From: Desulfatibacillum sp.
GTDB taxonomy: Bacteria; Desulfobacterota; Desulfobacteria; Desulfobacterales; SpSt-501
Direction of reading: 5' to 3'
Length of the DNA stretch: 64,000 bases
NCBI GenBank assembly: GCA_020725555.1
Contig: DYEU01000021.1
Coordinates: 62,001-126,000 of the forward strand
Shown here piece by piece: positions 55,424 to 63,497 of this stretch. Each line of letters starts with the position of its first letter. The stretch's first letter is position 1. The notes below the pieces were generated by a model that had not been told where the DNA came from, did not search any database, and was given only the letters and a program-made list of their open reading frames with translations. The translations under genes and the position numbers were made by a program.

Positions 55424-56155
55424 TTACGGCTCGATCCGCTGCGCGAGGGCCCTCCGGGCGACCCGCGTCACGAAGACGGTCACCGCCGCCGTCGCCGCAA
55501 GGCCCGCCGCGTAGAGCGCCCACTCGCCCGGCGTTCGCTGGGCCCGGCCGGTCCCCAGGGCGGCCAGATCCCCGGCGAGGGAGCCGAGGTAGGTGTAGAG
55601 CAGGGTGCCCGGCATCATTCCCGTCAGGGAGGCGAGGAAATAGTGCCGCAGGCTGATCTTCGTCAGGCCGTAGGAGTAGTTGAGGACGTTGAAGGGGAAA
55701 ACGGGCGAAAGCCGTGTCAACAGGACGATCTTCCAGCCCTCGCGGCCCACGGCCTCGTCCACCGCCTGAAAGCGGGGGTTGTCGGCGATCTTTCTTGCCA
55801 CCCAGTCGCGTGCGAGGTAGCGGCCGGCGAGAAACGCGCAGCTCGCCCCCAGGGTGGCCCCGGCCAGGACGGCGACAAAGCCCTGGGAGAGCCCGAATAC
55901 GGCACCCGCCCCCAGGGTGAGGATGGAACCCGGCAGCATGAGGACGCTCGCCACGATGTAAAGCCCGATGAAGAAAAGGACCCCGGCCGGCCCGATGCCT
56001 GCGATCCAGGCGAGGGCGCCGCGCAGGGCCTCCTGGAGGTCGAGGCGGAAGAGGGCGAACCCGGCGGCTGAGGCTACCGCGGCAAGAAGTGCCAGTCGGA
56101 CGATTTTCGCCATCCGCCGGGAAGCCCCGGCAGCGGGCGGTAAAAAGGGGCTCAT
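55424..56155 (-). CDS. TVP38/TMEM64 (VTT domain) membrane protein
   Basis: A 243-residue membrane protein with five to six hydrophobic segments and the VTT-domain core: GSILTLGAGAVFGLSQGFVAVLAGATLGASCAFLAGRYLAR and RLSPVFPFNVLNYSYGLT (in part). VTT proteins are linked to lipid scrambling and envelope homeostasis. ATG 56155 has GGAGCAGGA upstream; ATG 56113 is an alternative. It lies 14 bases before the reductase gene, so it is probably the same transcript. Confidence 0.87.
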   Translation of the reverse strand: MSPFLPPAAGASRRMAKIVRLALLAAVASAAGFALFRLDLQEALRGALAWIAGIGPAGVLFFIGLYIVASVLMLPGSILTLGAGAVFGLSQGFVAVLAGATLGASCAFLAGRYLARDWVARKIADNPRFQAVDEAVGREGWKIVLLTRLSPVFPFNVLNYSYGLTKISLRHYFLASLTGMMPGTLLYTYLGSLAGDLAALGTGRAQRTPGEWALYAAGLAATAAVTVFVTRVARRALAQRIEP

Positions 56156-56181
56156 CGCAAATTCCTGCTCCGGTTTCGCCT

Positions 56182-57201
56182 TCAGCGGGCGACGCGGCTT
56201 GCGGGCGAAACGGACAGGGCCTCCCGGGCGGCACCGCGGAGCGCGGCCCAGGGGTCCACAATGACGTGCACGGGAATCTCCCCCAAGAGCGCTTCCATCC
56301 TTCCCTTGGCCCGGAACGCCGTGAGAAACGAGCCGCCTCGCAGCATAGGAAGGATGCGGGGCGGGATGCCTCCCCCCAGAAAGATACCGCCGGTTGCGAG
56401 AAAATCCAGGGCGAGGCCGCCGCAGACGGCGCCGAGGATCGAGATGAAGAGCTCGAGTGTCCCGCGGCAGAGGGCAGAGGGGTGCTCTTCACCCAGGGCC
56501 GCGGCGACGATGCGGGGCACGGGGTCGGGCGCCGCCGCGATCGTTTGCTTGAGCCCTTCGGCCTCCTTCGCGAAACCCTCCCCCTCCAGGTATTCGTAGA
56601 GGGTCCGGATCCCCCTTCCCGAGCAGACCCGCTCGCGGCTGACATGCGCAAAGCGCTCCCGCAGAAACAGGAAAAGCTGCGCCTGACGCGAATCAGCCGG
56701 CGCGAAGTCGCCGTGCCCGGCCTCCGAGGGGAAAACGCGGTAGCGGGAGCCGTCCCAGGCGAGGAAGGCGGCGCCCAGCCCCGTCCCCACGGCCACGACC
56801 GCGATCGTCCCGCCTGCGGCCGGGCGCCCCGCCTGGAGCGGCGCGACATCCTCCCCGCTAAGCAGGGGAACGGCCGCGGCGAGCGCCGCCACATCGTTGA
56901 TCACGCGCACGCCGTCGAAGCCGAAGCGCGCGCCAAGCCTTTGTTCGTCCACGACCCACGGGAGGTTGGTGAGGGCCGCCCGGCCCCCGCGCACCGGCCC
57001 GGCCACCCCGAAGCAAGCGCGGCCGACACGGGCGTTCACCTCCCCGAGAAAGGCGGAAACCAGGGACTCGAGATCGGCAAAGGAGGCGCTTGCATACTCT
57101 TTGGCGGCGACCGGCTGCCGGAAACCGCCCGCCGGCGCGAACACGGCAAGCCGGCTCCGTGTGCCCCCGATGTCCCCCGCGAGCAGATAGGGGACGTCCA
57201 T
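56182..57201 (-). CDS. glk: glucokinase
   Basis: A 339-residue ROK-unrelated bacterial glucokinase. ATP motif GDIGGTRSRLA near 9-19, GVAGPV, INDVAALAAAVPLL, GTGLGAAFL and the glucose-binding SEAGHGDFAP are all present. It phosphorylates glucose to glucose-6-phosphate. The chosen ATG 57201 lies inside repeat copy C, so MDVP is encoded by the repeat. ATG 57225 would add eight residues. It probably belongs to the operon with TVP38 and the reductase. Confidence 0.88.
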   Translation of the reverse strand: MDVPYLLAGDIGGTRSRLAVFAPAGGFRQPVAAKEYASASFADLESLVSAFLGEVNARVGRACFGVAGPVRGGRAALTNLPWVVDEQRLGARFGFDGVRVINDVAALAAAVPLLSGEDVAPLQAGRPAAGGTIAVVAVGTGLGAAFLAWDGSRYRVFPSEAGHGDFAPADSRQAQLFLFLRERFAHVSRERVCSGRGIRTLYEYLEGEGFAKEAEGLKQTIAAAPDPVPRIVAAALGEEHPSALCRGTLELFISILGAVCGGLALDFLATGGIFLGGGIPPRILPMLRGGSFLTAFRAKGRMEALLGEIPVHVIVDPWAALRGAAREALSVSPASRVAR

Positions 57202-57210
57202 TCTGATATC
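57190..57210 (-). repeat. GGGGACGTCC repeat, copy C
   Basis: GGGGACGTCCATTCTGATAT. The complement of GACGTCCAT supplies the likely glk start, ATGGACGTC. Confidence 0.75.
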
Positions 57211-57311
57211 AGGATCTGCCGCCATGCCCCTCATGTTGCCACAGGCGGATGAAAAAAGCGAACGGCCTCGGGGGGCGGGCGTGCCGATGCACCTGCGATT
57301 CCTATCGGGCT

Positions 57312-58202
57312 TCAGGGACGGGTTGCCCCGCGCTTCACGCACCAGACGCCGGCGAGGATCAGGGCGGCTGCGCCGGCGACCTTGAGCCCGAGGGGCTCAT
57401 CCAAAACGAGCCAGCCCAGGAAGAGGGCGATCACGGGGTTGATGTAGGCGTAGGTCGAGACGAAGGCAAGCGGAAGCTTCGCCACGGCGTAGATGTAGGA
57501 GGGGTAGCCCACGAAGGAGCCGACGATCACGAGGTAGGCGAGCGCCCAGAGCCCCCGGGCCTCCCAGTGGAGCCGCGGGATCTCCCCCGCCAGAGCGCCC
57601 GCAAGGGTCAGGACCGCGCCCGCGATGATCATCTGTACGGCCGCCCCCATGAAGGGGTGTACCGCGAGGCGCACGTACTTCGAGTAAAGGGAGCCCAGCG
57701 ACCAGAAGAAAACCGCACCGAGAAGGGAAAGCAGACCGCTGCGGTTTCCGGGATCGGAGAACGCCTCGAGGTCGACCCCGAAGATGAGGAGAACCCCGGC
57801 CAGCCCGAGAAGCAGCCCCCCGGCCACCGCCAGGTTCAGCCGCGGCCGTCGCGGAAGCAGGGACTCGAGCGCCACCATCACGAGCGGCGTCGTCGTGATC
57901 ATGAGCGCGGCCGGCCCGCTCGCCACCCACTGCTCGCCGAAGACGACCAGCCCGTTTCCCAGCCCCAGAAGCAGGACCCCCACGACCGCAAGGTGCCCGA
58001 GCTCCCGGCGGGCGGGGAGGGCTGTCCCTTTGAGCCGCAGGGCCGCCGTGAAGACGAACCCGGCGATCAGCCAGCGGATGCCGGCAAAGAGAAAGGGCGG
58101 CACCTCGCTCACCCCGATGCGGATCACGAGGTAGGTCGTCCCCCAGATCACGCACACGTTCGCCCACGCCACCAACGCCAAAGAGGGGACGTCCATTGTC
58201 AT
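57312..58202 (-). CDS. EamA (DMT superfamily) transporter
   Basis: A 296-residue protein with ten membrane segments as two EamA repeats: WANVCVIWGTTYLVIRIG and PPFLFAGIRWLIAG in the first, GAVFFWSLGSLYSKY and VSTYAYINPVIALFLGWLVLDEPLG in the second. Likely a metabolite or amino-acid exporter (RhaT/YdcZ-like); the substrate is unknown. ATG 58202 or 58196 starts it; the second lies inside repeat copy D and again encodes MDVP. Confidence 0.88.
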   Translation of the reverse strand: MTMDVPSLALVAWANVCVIWGTTYLVIRIGVSEVPPFLFAGIRWLIAGFVFTAALRLKGTALPARRELGHLAVVGVLLLGLGNGLVVFGEQWVASGPAALMITTTPLVMVALESLLPRRPRLNLAVAGGLLLGLAGVLLIFGVDLEAFSDPGNRSGLLSLLGAVFFWSLGSLYSKYVRLAVHPFMGAAVQMIIAGAVLTLAGALAGEIPRLHWEARGLWALAYLVIVGSFVGYPSYIYAVAKLPLAFVSTYAYINPVIALFLGWLVLDEPLGLKVAGAAALILAGVWCVKRGATRP

Positions 58203-58205
58203 ATT
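58185..58205 (-). repeat. GGGGACGTCC repeat, copy D
   Basis: GGGGACGTCCATTGTCATAT, covering the EamA gene start. A weaker variant, GGAGACGTCATTCTGGCA, follows at 58217-58234. Confidence 0.72.
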
Positions 58206-58280
58206 GGGATAACCTCGGAGACGTCATTCTGGCACGCTTTCGTCTCTAAAGCGAGGAGCAAGAATTCTTTCTCTTCAGGG

Positions 58281-58334
58281 GGAAAAAGAAAAAGAGCCGC
58301 CCCCGCGGGCGGGTCAACACCCGCAAGGGGCGGC
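58281..58334 (-). terminator. strong terminator after the CARDB gene
   Basis: On the minus strand GCCGCCCC (58334-58327) pairs with GGGGCGGC (58303-58296). An inner CGGGTG/CACCCG-type pairing extends it. It is followed by TCTTTTTCTTTTTCC. Confidence 0.8.
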
Positions 58335-58373
58335 CGGAAAGGCGGCACCGGGTCGCTTGGGCGCCGGTTCTGG

Positions 58374-59780
58374 CTACGGGCTGAGGCGCTTCGTCAGGGT
58401 GTTGTTCTCCTCGTTTGACTCGGGGAGGCGGTTTCCCTCGTCCAGGACGACCGTGATATCGGCCGCCTCGCGCAGCGCCTGGTCGCCCGTCCAGACGGCG
58501 CTTCCGCCCGGCTGCCGGAGCGCGCCTGCCGGGTCGAGCGCGGCGAGCGGGACATAAGCCCAGCTCCGGCCGTTCATGAGGAGCCGGACTTGGACCGGCG
58601 GGTTGGCGCGGTAGAGCTCGGGTGCAATCCCCGCCCCGCGGTTTTCGACGCGCACGGCGACCCGTCGGCGGTTGTCGAGAGAGATATCGGCCACGGCCAG
58701 ATCGGGCATGCCGCCGCCCGCCTGCACGGTGCCGGTTCCGTCGCCTGCCGTGCCCTCGGAGCCGCGCTTCACGCGTTTTCCGGGCTCGGCGGAGGCTGCG
58801 GAGGCCTCGCGCGGCGTCAGGCTTTCTCTTTTTTTGTTGTTTTTCTCGTCGGGCTCGGCCACGACGTCATCGGCGTCGATCACGGCCATGACCCGCGCCG
58901 GCTCGGAGAGCCGGATCTCGGTCCGGTAGGCCACGGGGTTCCCTTTATGCTTGAGGGCGTATTTCGGGTCCGCCTCGGCAAGCGGCACCGAGACCGCTTT
59001 CTTCCCGTTCACCTCGACCTCCAGGCGGATCACCCGCTCGCCCGTGCGGTTGTAGCGCACCTCGTGGAGCCAGCCCGGCCCCTCGTTCACCAGCGTCACC
59101 ACCACGCGGTTGTCCGGGTCGAGCGTGATGTCCTGGACGGCGAGATCGGGCTTCCGCTCGTAGGCTGCCTCCAGATCGGGGTTCACCGCCCACACCTCGC
59201 CGGGAAAGGAGATCAAAATATTGCCGTGGTACTCGCCTTTCGTGGGGTTGCGGAGGACGACCACGTACCTTCCTTTCGTCGTCCGCAGGTCGCGATCGTC
59301 CACATCGAGGACCAGGGGATCGGTCTTGTCCAGAAGTTTCCCGCCGCCGTGATACCATTTGGGCTTGTCTTCCTTGCCGAGGAGATCCTTCACTTCCTGG
59401 ACGATTTCCTTCATCACCTCGACCTCGAGTTTGAGCGTCGGCACATGGTTCACGATGGTCTTGCACATTTTTACCCATTCGGCATCATCGATTTTCTCGA
59501 AGATGCGGGCATCGGCAAGGATATAGTTCGGCAACTCCGCCGATTGATCCACCCGGATGTCCGCCCCCGTGATCTCGTGGTACACCCGGACCCGTCCCGG
59601 CCGAGTGACCTCGAAGGGGACATAGACAACGTAGCGGTCGGTCACCTTTCCAGGAAGAAGTTTGAATTTCTGATGAATCCGCGCCCCGGAGGCCAGATCG
59701 TCGGCCTGAAGCGAAGGGATGGGCAAAGCAAAGAGGGCAAGAGCGATGCCGAAGAGCGCAGCCATGACCAACCGTTTCAT
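58374..59780 (-). CDS. secreted CARDB-domain protein
   Basis: A 468-residue exported protein. The signal peptide covers about 1-26 (ends SLQAD). Two CARDB-like adhesion modules begin with PDLAVQDITLDPDNRVVVTLVN (about 215) and PDLAVADISLDNRRRVAVRVEN (about 362), each ending in an acidic E(P/S)(D/N)E(K/E)NN loop that may bind calcium. The N-terminal 200 residues, with a predicted helical part, are not recognised. It has its own promoter and a strong terminator, so it is probably expressed alone. Likely an envelope or surface protein. Confidence 0.8.
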   Translation of the reverse strand: MKRLVMAALFGIALALFALPIPSLQADDLASGARIHQKFKLLPGKVTDRYVVYVPFEVTRPGRVRVYHEITGADIRVDQSAELPNYILADARIFEKIDDAEWVKMCKTIVNHVPTLKLEVEVMKEIVQEVKDLLGKEDKPKWYHGGGKLLDKTDPLVLDVDDRDLRTTKGRYVVVLRNPTKGEYHGNILISFPGEVWAVNPDLEAAYERKPDLAVQDITLDPDNRVVVTLVNEGPGWLHEVRYNRTGERVIRLEVEVNGKKAVSVPLAEADPKYALKHKGNPVAYRTEIRLSEPARVMAVIDADDVVAEPDEKNNKKRESLTPREASAASAEPGKRVKRGSEGTAGDGTGTVQAGGGMPDLAVADISLDNRRRVAVRVENRGAGIAPELYRANPPVQVRLLMNGRSWAYVPLAALDPAGALRQPGGSAVWTGDQALREAADITVVLDEGNRLPESNEENNTLTKRLSP

Positions 59781-59817
59781 CTCATCCTCCCGGATCGTGG
59801 AATTTTACACATCCCCC

Positions 59818-59846
59818 ATTCTATCCCGATCCGTCCCGAACCGCAA
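59818..59846 (-). promoter_or_regulatory. promoter of the CARDB gene
   Basis: On the minus strand TTGCGG (59846-59841) and TAGAAT (59823-59818) are 17 bases apart. Repeat copy E begins four bases upstream of the -35. Confidence 0.5.
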
Positions 59847-59849
59847 TCA

Positions 59850-59870
59850 GGGGACGTCCATTCTCATATT
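59850..59870 (-). repeat. GGGGACGTCC repeat, copy E
   Basis: GGGGACGTCCATTCTCATAT, four bases upstream of the -35 of the CARDB promoter. Confidence 0.75.
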
Positions 59871-59933
59871 GGTATCCAACCGCCAAGGGAATCGAAAGGG
59901 CGACGGAGGCCCGCCGGGGGATGGAGCTGCGGC

Positions 59934-60305
59934 TTACTCCCCAAGCCAGGTCAGGGCTTCTTCGGGGTCGACAAAGAAGCGGTAGGCGAAGCCTTCCATC
60001 TCCAGGACGGTCTCGAGCAGGCGCAGGAGGCGCAGCTGCTCGAGGTCGGCGGGGTTGGCGATTTGGGCGATGCGGACGGGGCGGTTTGGCCGGAAAGGGG
60101 CGATGTTCCTGACGATGTCGAGGATGTCCCCCAGGCTGCAGAAGGAGAGCGTCGCGTGGCGGCAGTCGATCAGGATGCCGTGGGGATTTTGAAAACAGAT
60201 GCAGAAGAGGACCTCCCGCAGCGCGCGGCTGAAAGCCTCGCCGTCGAGCGGTCCCGTGAGCGTGCGCCGGACCAGGGGCGGGAAGGGATGATCCGTATCG
60301 CTCAT
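59934..60305 (-). CDS. STAS/SpoIIAA-like protein
   Basis: A 123-residue protein with an alternating strand-helix pattern and a GILIDCRHATLSFCSLGDILDIV segment, resembling the phospho-acceptor region of STAS or SpoIIAA-like domains. It lacks a clear DxSG serine motif. The gene lies nine bases after the GAF-LuxR regulator gene and is probably co-transcribed. It may act as a protein-binding switch for the regulator. The family assignment is tentative. Confidence 0.6.
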   Translation of the reverse strand: MSDTDHPFPPLVRRTLTGPLDGEAFSRALREVLFCICFQNPHGILIDCRHATLSFCSLGDILDIVRNIAPFRPNRPVRIAQIANPADLEQLRLLRLLETVLEMEGFAYRFFVDPEEALTWLGE

Positions 60306-60314
60306 GGCCCGGGG

Positions 60315-61649
60315 TCACTCCATCGCGCAGAGGTGGGCGCGGAGGGCTTTGCTTCCGCCGCAGAGGTTCAGTTTTTTGCGGATGTTGTACCGGTGGGTAT
60401 GGACCGTGCGCGGGGAGAGCCCGAGCCGTTCGGCCACCTCCTTGCTCGAGCGGCCTTCGCGGATCAGGTTGGCGACCCGGATCTCGGTCGGGGTCAGGTC
60501 GCGGTAGGCGAAGCGCCGCTTGCCGCGGACGCTCTCGGCGAGTCGGCGAAGCGAACGTTCGATCTCCAGGAGCATGGGCTCGCCTGCGGGCGGGAAGGCT
60601 TCCGCGGCGGGGTCCTTGGCGTGCTCGGAGTCGAGGATCTCGACGACCTCAAACACCGCCTGCCGAAGGGAGGCGATCCCTTCCCGAAACGCAATCTCCT
60701 CCAGGCCCAGGCCCAACAGCCCGGCGGCCGCGGCCGCAACGCGCGCCCAGCCGGTTTCAAAACGCGCCTTTTTCCCCCTAAGCTCAAGCCCGAGGAGACC
60801 GCTGACGCGCCCGTTTCGGCCCAGGGGTGAGAGAACCCAGGCCTTCACCCCTCGCCGGGCGAACAGCGGCCGGGGCAGAGTGGCCTTGGCCTCGAGGATT
60901 ACGGGCTCGCCGGGAGCGAGACGCCGGTTTTCGGGACTCCGGTGAAGCGTCTCCTCGAGCGTGCTGTTCATGGTTACGGGCGTGGGCCGTTCTCCAGGCT
61001 GGGGAGGAAAGAAACGGATCTCAAGCGGGGCCCGCGCTCCGGCGTGTTCTGCCAGAAAAAAAGCGCCGTCCGCCCCGAGCACGCCGGGGAGGGCCCTGAG
61101 GCACCGCTCGAGGTAGTCCTCACGTGAGGTGGCCTCGCGGCGGGCGGCATCGACCGCCGCGATCGCCGCCTCGAGCGCGGCAAGCCGTTGCGCCGCCGCC
61201 TCGGCGCGTCGCCTCCCTTCTTCGGACGCCGCCAGACCGGAGAGGAAGCCCATCAGCGAAAGCTCTTCTTCGTCGAAGCGGCGCTCCCGGCAAGCGAGCG
61301 CAAGGAGTGCGCCGCAGGCGCGACCGTCGAGAAGCACGGGATGGGCAAGAAAGCTCCGAAACCGCGGGTTCGGCGGGCAGGCGCCGCTCGCCGCACAGGG
61401 TTTCCCCTTGAGGAGCAGGGCGCGGCAGATCTCGCGTGCCGTCTCCCGCGCGGGCGAAGGGGGCGGGTCGAGGCGGAAGGCGGCCCGGAAGTGAATTTTC
61501 TCCGCCTGCTCCTCGGAAAAGCCGAGGGCGGCACATTCGCAGCGCAGCCATTTTGCGGTATGTCGGACGATCAGACGGAGGTTTCGCTCGGGATCGGGAT
61601 CCAATCCGGGAAAGAGCGCGCTTGCTGCTGCGGGCAACCGGGTTGCCAT
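60315..61649 (-). CDS. LuxR-type regulator with GAF-like sensor regions
   Basis: A 444-residue protein. Residues about 15-150 and 175-345 look like two GAF-type sensor domains separated by a short helical linker rich in Ala, Glu and Arg. The C-terminus is a LuxR/FixJ helix-turn-helix, LTPTEIRVANLIREGRSSKE then RLGLSPRTVHTHRYNIRKKL. There is no receiver domain. The ligand is unknown. An AT-rich promoter region separates it from a second, related regulator gene. Confidence 0.82.
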   Translation of the reverse strand: MATRLPAAASALFPGLDPDPERNLRLIVRHTAKWLRCECAALGFSEEQAEKIHFRAAFRLDPPPSPARETAREICRALLLKGKPCAASGACPPNPRFRSFLAHPVLLDGRACGALLALACRERRFDEEELSLMGFLSGLAASEEGRRRAEAAAQRLAALEAAIAAVDAARREATSREDYLERCLRALPGVLGADGAFFLAEHAGARAPLEIRFFPPQPGERPTPVTMNSTLEETLHRSPENRRLAPGEPVILEAKATLPRPLFARRGVKAWVLSPLGRNGRVSGLLGLELRGKKARFETGWARVAAAAAGLLGLGLEEIAFREGIASLRQAVFEVVEILDSEHAKDPAAEAFPPAGEPMLLEIERSLRRLAESVRGKRRFAYRDLTPTEIRVANLIREGRSSKEVAERLGLSPRTVHTHRYNIRKKLNLCGGSKALRAHLCAME

Positions 61650-61679
61650 CTCTTCCTCCGCTGGTTACGGAAGCGAGAT

Positions 61680-61709
61680 ACTCTAAAAAAAAGCGGAGAA
61701 TCATGGCAA
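61680..61709 (-). promoter_or_regulatory. promoter of the GAF-LuxR gene
   Basis: On the minus strand TTGCCA (61709-61704) and TAGAGT (61685-61680) are 18 bases apart, with ribosome site GGAGGAAGAG directly before the ATG at 61649. Confidence 0.45.
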
Positions 61710-61727
61710 CCAAGAATTTATGGGTAT

Positions 61728-61754
61728 TAAACAGATATGAAATATACCTGTTTA
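61728..61754. promoter_or_regulatory. inverted repeat in the AT-rich gap between the two LuxR genes
   Basis: TAAACAG (61728-61734) and CTGTTTA (61748-61754) flank 13 AT-rich bases. It lies upstream of the GAF-LuxR promoter and could be a dimeric operator, or act as the end of the upstream transcript. Confidence 0.4.
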
Positions 61755-61760
61755 TTAGGC

Positions 61761-63185
61761 CTAATTGGATTCGTGGAGTGAGCTGAGAAAGCTTTTGAGG
61801 TTGTGGGTGCGTGCCGGTAGGTTCAGCTTGCGGCGGATGCGTTTGCGGTGGGTTTCGACGGTGCGCGGCGAGATGGACAACAATTGCCCGATTTCTTTGG
61901 TTGTTTTTCCGGAGCGGACCAGGGTGGCGATTTTGAACTCGGACGGCGTGAGGCGGCGCTGGATCTCTTCGAGCTGCAGGAGGTCCGGGGAGGTGACCTC
62001 GCGCAGGGCGTCTTCGAGAAGCTCGAGGTGCACCGCCTGACGGTGGTTGAGTCCGCTTTCCTTCAAGCTCTGGATGTGCGGCAGGGCAAGCTCGTGCAGC
62101 GCCCTCACGACGCGCCGGACCTGGCCCTCGCTTTCCTCGCGGCTTTTGCGCAGAACCACGTGGAGCGCGTTGTTGATCCGCGCGAGCTCCTCGGTCAGCG
62201 CCCGGAGCTCGGCCTCGGCCGTGCGCCGCGCCTCGGTTTCGCGGCGGAGTTCGGCGTTTGAACGCTCCAGCTCGGCCGTCCGCTCGCGGACGAGGCGGTC
62301 AAGCTCCTCGTTGAAGCGTCGCAGGCGCTCCTCGGAGGATTTCCGCTCGTGGATGTCGACATGCAGTCCGAAAGCCTGGAGCGGGACCCCCTCGACGCTT
62401 TTCGCGAAGACCCGGCCGATGCCGCGCACCCAGTGGTAGGAGCCGTCGCGGCGCCGCAGGCGGCCTTCCACATCGAAGGCCTCGCGGGAGCCGGAGAGCA
62501 TTTCCTCGACCACCGCGGCCGCGGTGGCGCGCTCCTCGGGGTGAAGGAGTTCCTTCCAGGTCTCGTAGGTGACGGGAAACTCCTGCGGGGCGTAGCCGAG
62601 CATGGTGTAATAGGAATCGTTGCAGCGCACGACCCCGCTCGTGATCTCCCATTCCCACCAGCCGATGGTGGCGCTCTCGGAGGCGAGGAGCACGCGCGCC
62701 TCGTTCAACTTGTGCGCCCGCTCCATGGTGCGCAGGTCGGTCACGTCGGTGACGGTCGAAAGAATGCAGTTCCTGCCCTCGAACTCGAAGAGACTGGCCG
62801 ACATCAGGCCCCAGCGCAGCTCCCCTGTTTTGCGGCGGAAACGGAAGGGGTAGTTCGTGAGGGTACCCTCGCCGAGGAGCCGGCGGCGGATCTCGCGGCT
62901 GTCCTCGGGGTCGTCGTAGAAGCCGAAGTCGAGCGCCCGGCGCCCGATCAACTCCTCTTGCTTGTAACCCGTGAGCAGGCTTTCGCTTTCGCTCACCTCA
63001 AGGTAGCGGCCCTCATCGAAGGTGGTGATGGCAAGCCCGACCGGGCTGGCCTTGAGAAGGCGGCGGAATGCCCCCTCGGCTTCGAAAGGGAGACGGGAAG
63101 CGGCGGCCGTCAGGGAGCGGGAAGGAAAACCTGCGGCGGCGGGGTTCGGGGCGGAGTCGTCCTTTACGGATTCGGCGCGCGGCAT
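61761..63185 (-). CDS. LuxR-type regulator with two PAS domains and coiled coil
   Basis: A 474-residue protein. Two PAS domains with PAC motifs occupy about 40-160 (SPVGLAITTFDEGRYLEVSE) and 170-285 (IGWWEWEITSGVVRCNDSYY). A coiled coil follows at about 290-340, then a LuxR/FixJ helix-turn-helix LTPSEFKIATLVRSGKTTKE with LSISPRTVETHRKRIRRKLN. ATG 63185 is chosen over a TTG 15 codons upstream. It is divergent from the tricarballylate-dehydrogenase-like gene, its likely target (inference). Confidence 0.85.
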   Translation of the reverse strand: MPRAESVKDDSAPNPAAAGFPSRSLTAAASRLPFEAEGAFRRLLKASPVGLAITTFDEGRYLEVSESESLLTGYKQEELIGRRALDFGFYDDPEDSREIRRRLLGEGTLTNYPFRFRRKTGELRWGLMSASLFEFEGRNCILSTVTDVTDLRTMERAHKLNEARVLLASESATIGWWEWEITSGVVRCNDSYYTMLGYAPQEFPVTYETWKELLHPEERATAAAVVEEMLSGSREAFDVEGRLRRRDGSYHWVRGIGRVFAKSVEGVPLQAFGLHVDIHERKSSEERLRRFNEELDRLVRERTAELERSNAELRRETEARRTAEAELRALTEELARINNALHVVLRKSREESEGQVRRVVRALHELALPHIQSLKESGLNHRQAVHLELLEDALREVTSPDLLQLEEIQRRLTPSEFKIATLVRSGKTTKEIGQLLSISPRTVETHRKRIRRKLNLPARTHNLKSFLSSLHESN

Positions 63186-63497
63186 CGACGCCCACGTGTT
63201 CGAGTTCGGAAAAGGGTTGGACAAGCGCAACCGAACGCGGAAAATCGCCTTTTACCCTAACCGAACCAGCTCAAGCGCGTCAAGAGATGTGGGCCCGGGT
63301 GGTGAGCCTCCGTCGCGCCGCCGGCCCGCGGTTGCCGCTGAAACAGATTGTTTCACCGGAGGGGTTCGCCCGTGCCACGCCGGCCGTGGTGTTTCCCGGC
63401 CGGCGGCGATTGCCGCCTGTCTTTCTTCCTGGTACGGTTCTTGTTAGACCGCAATTGCCGTTTTACGCCGGAGGCAACGACGAAAGGGCGGTTTGCC
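63186..63497. other. 312-base divergent intergenic region
   Basis: Lies between the PAS-LuxR gene and the flavoprotein gene. It should hold promoters for both, but no strong consensus is visible. A near-match to a sigma-54 site (TGGTACG-4-TTGTT, 63430-63445) lacks the key -12 GC. Confidence 0.5.

Noticed and set aside
63430..63445. Sigma-54-like site upstream of the flavoprotein gene
   Set aside because: TGGTACG-4-TTGTT matches the -24 GG but lacks the essential -12 GC, and no enhancer-binding regulator gene is adjacent.
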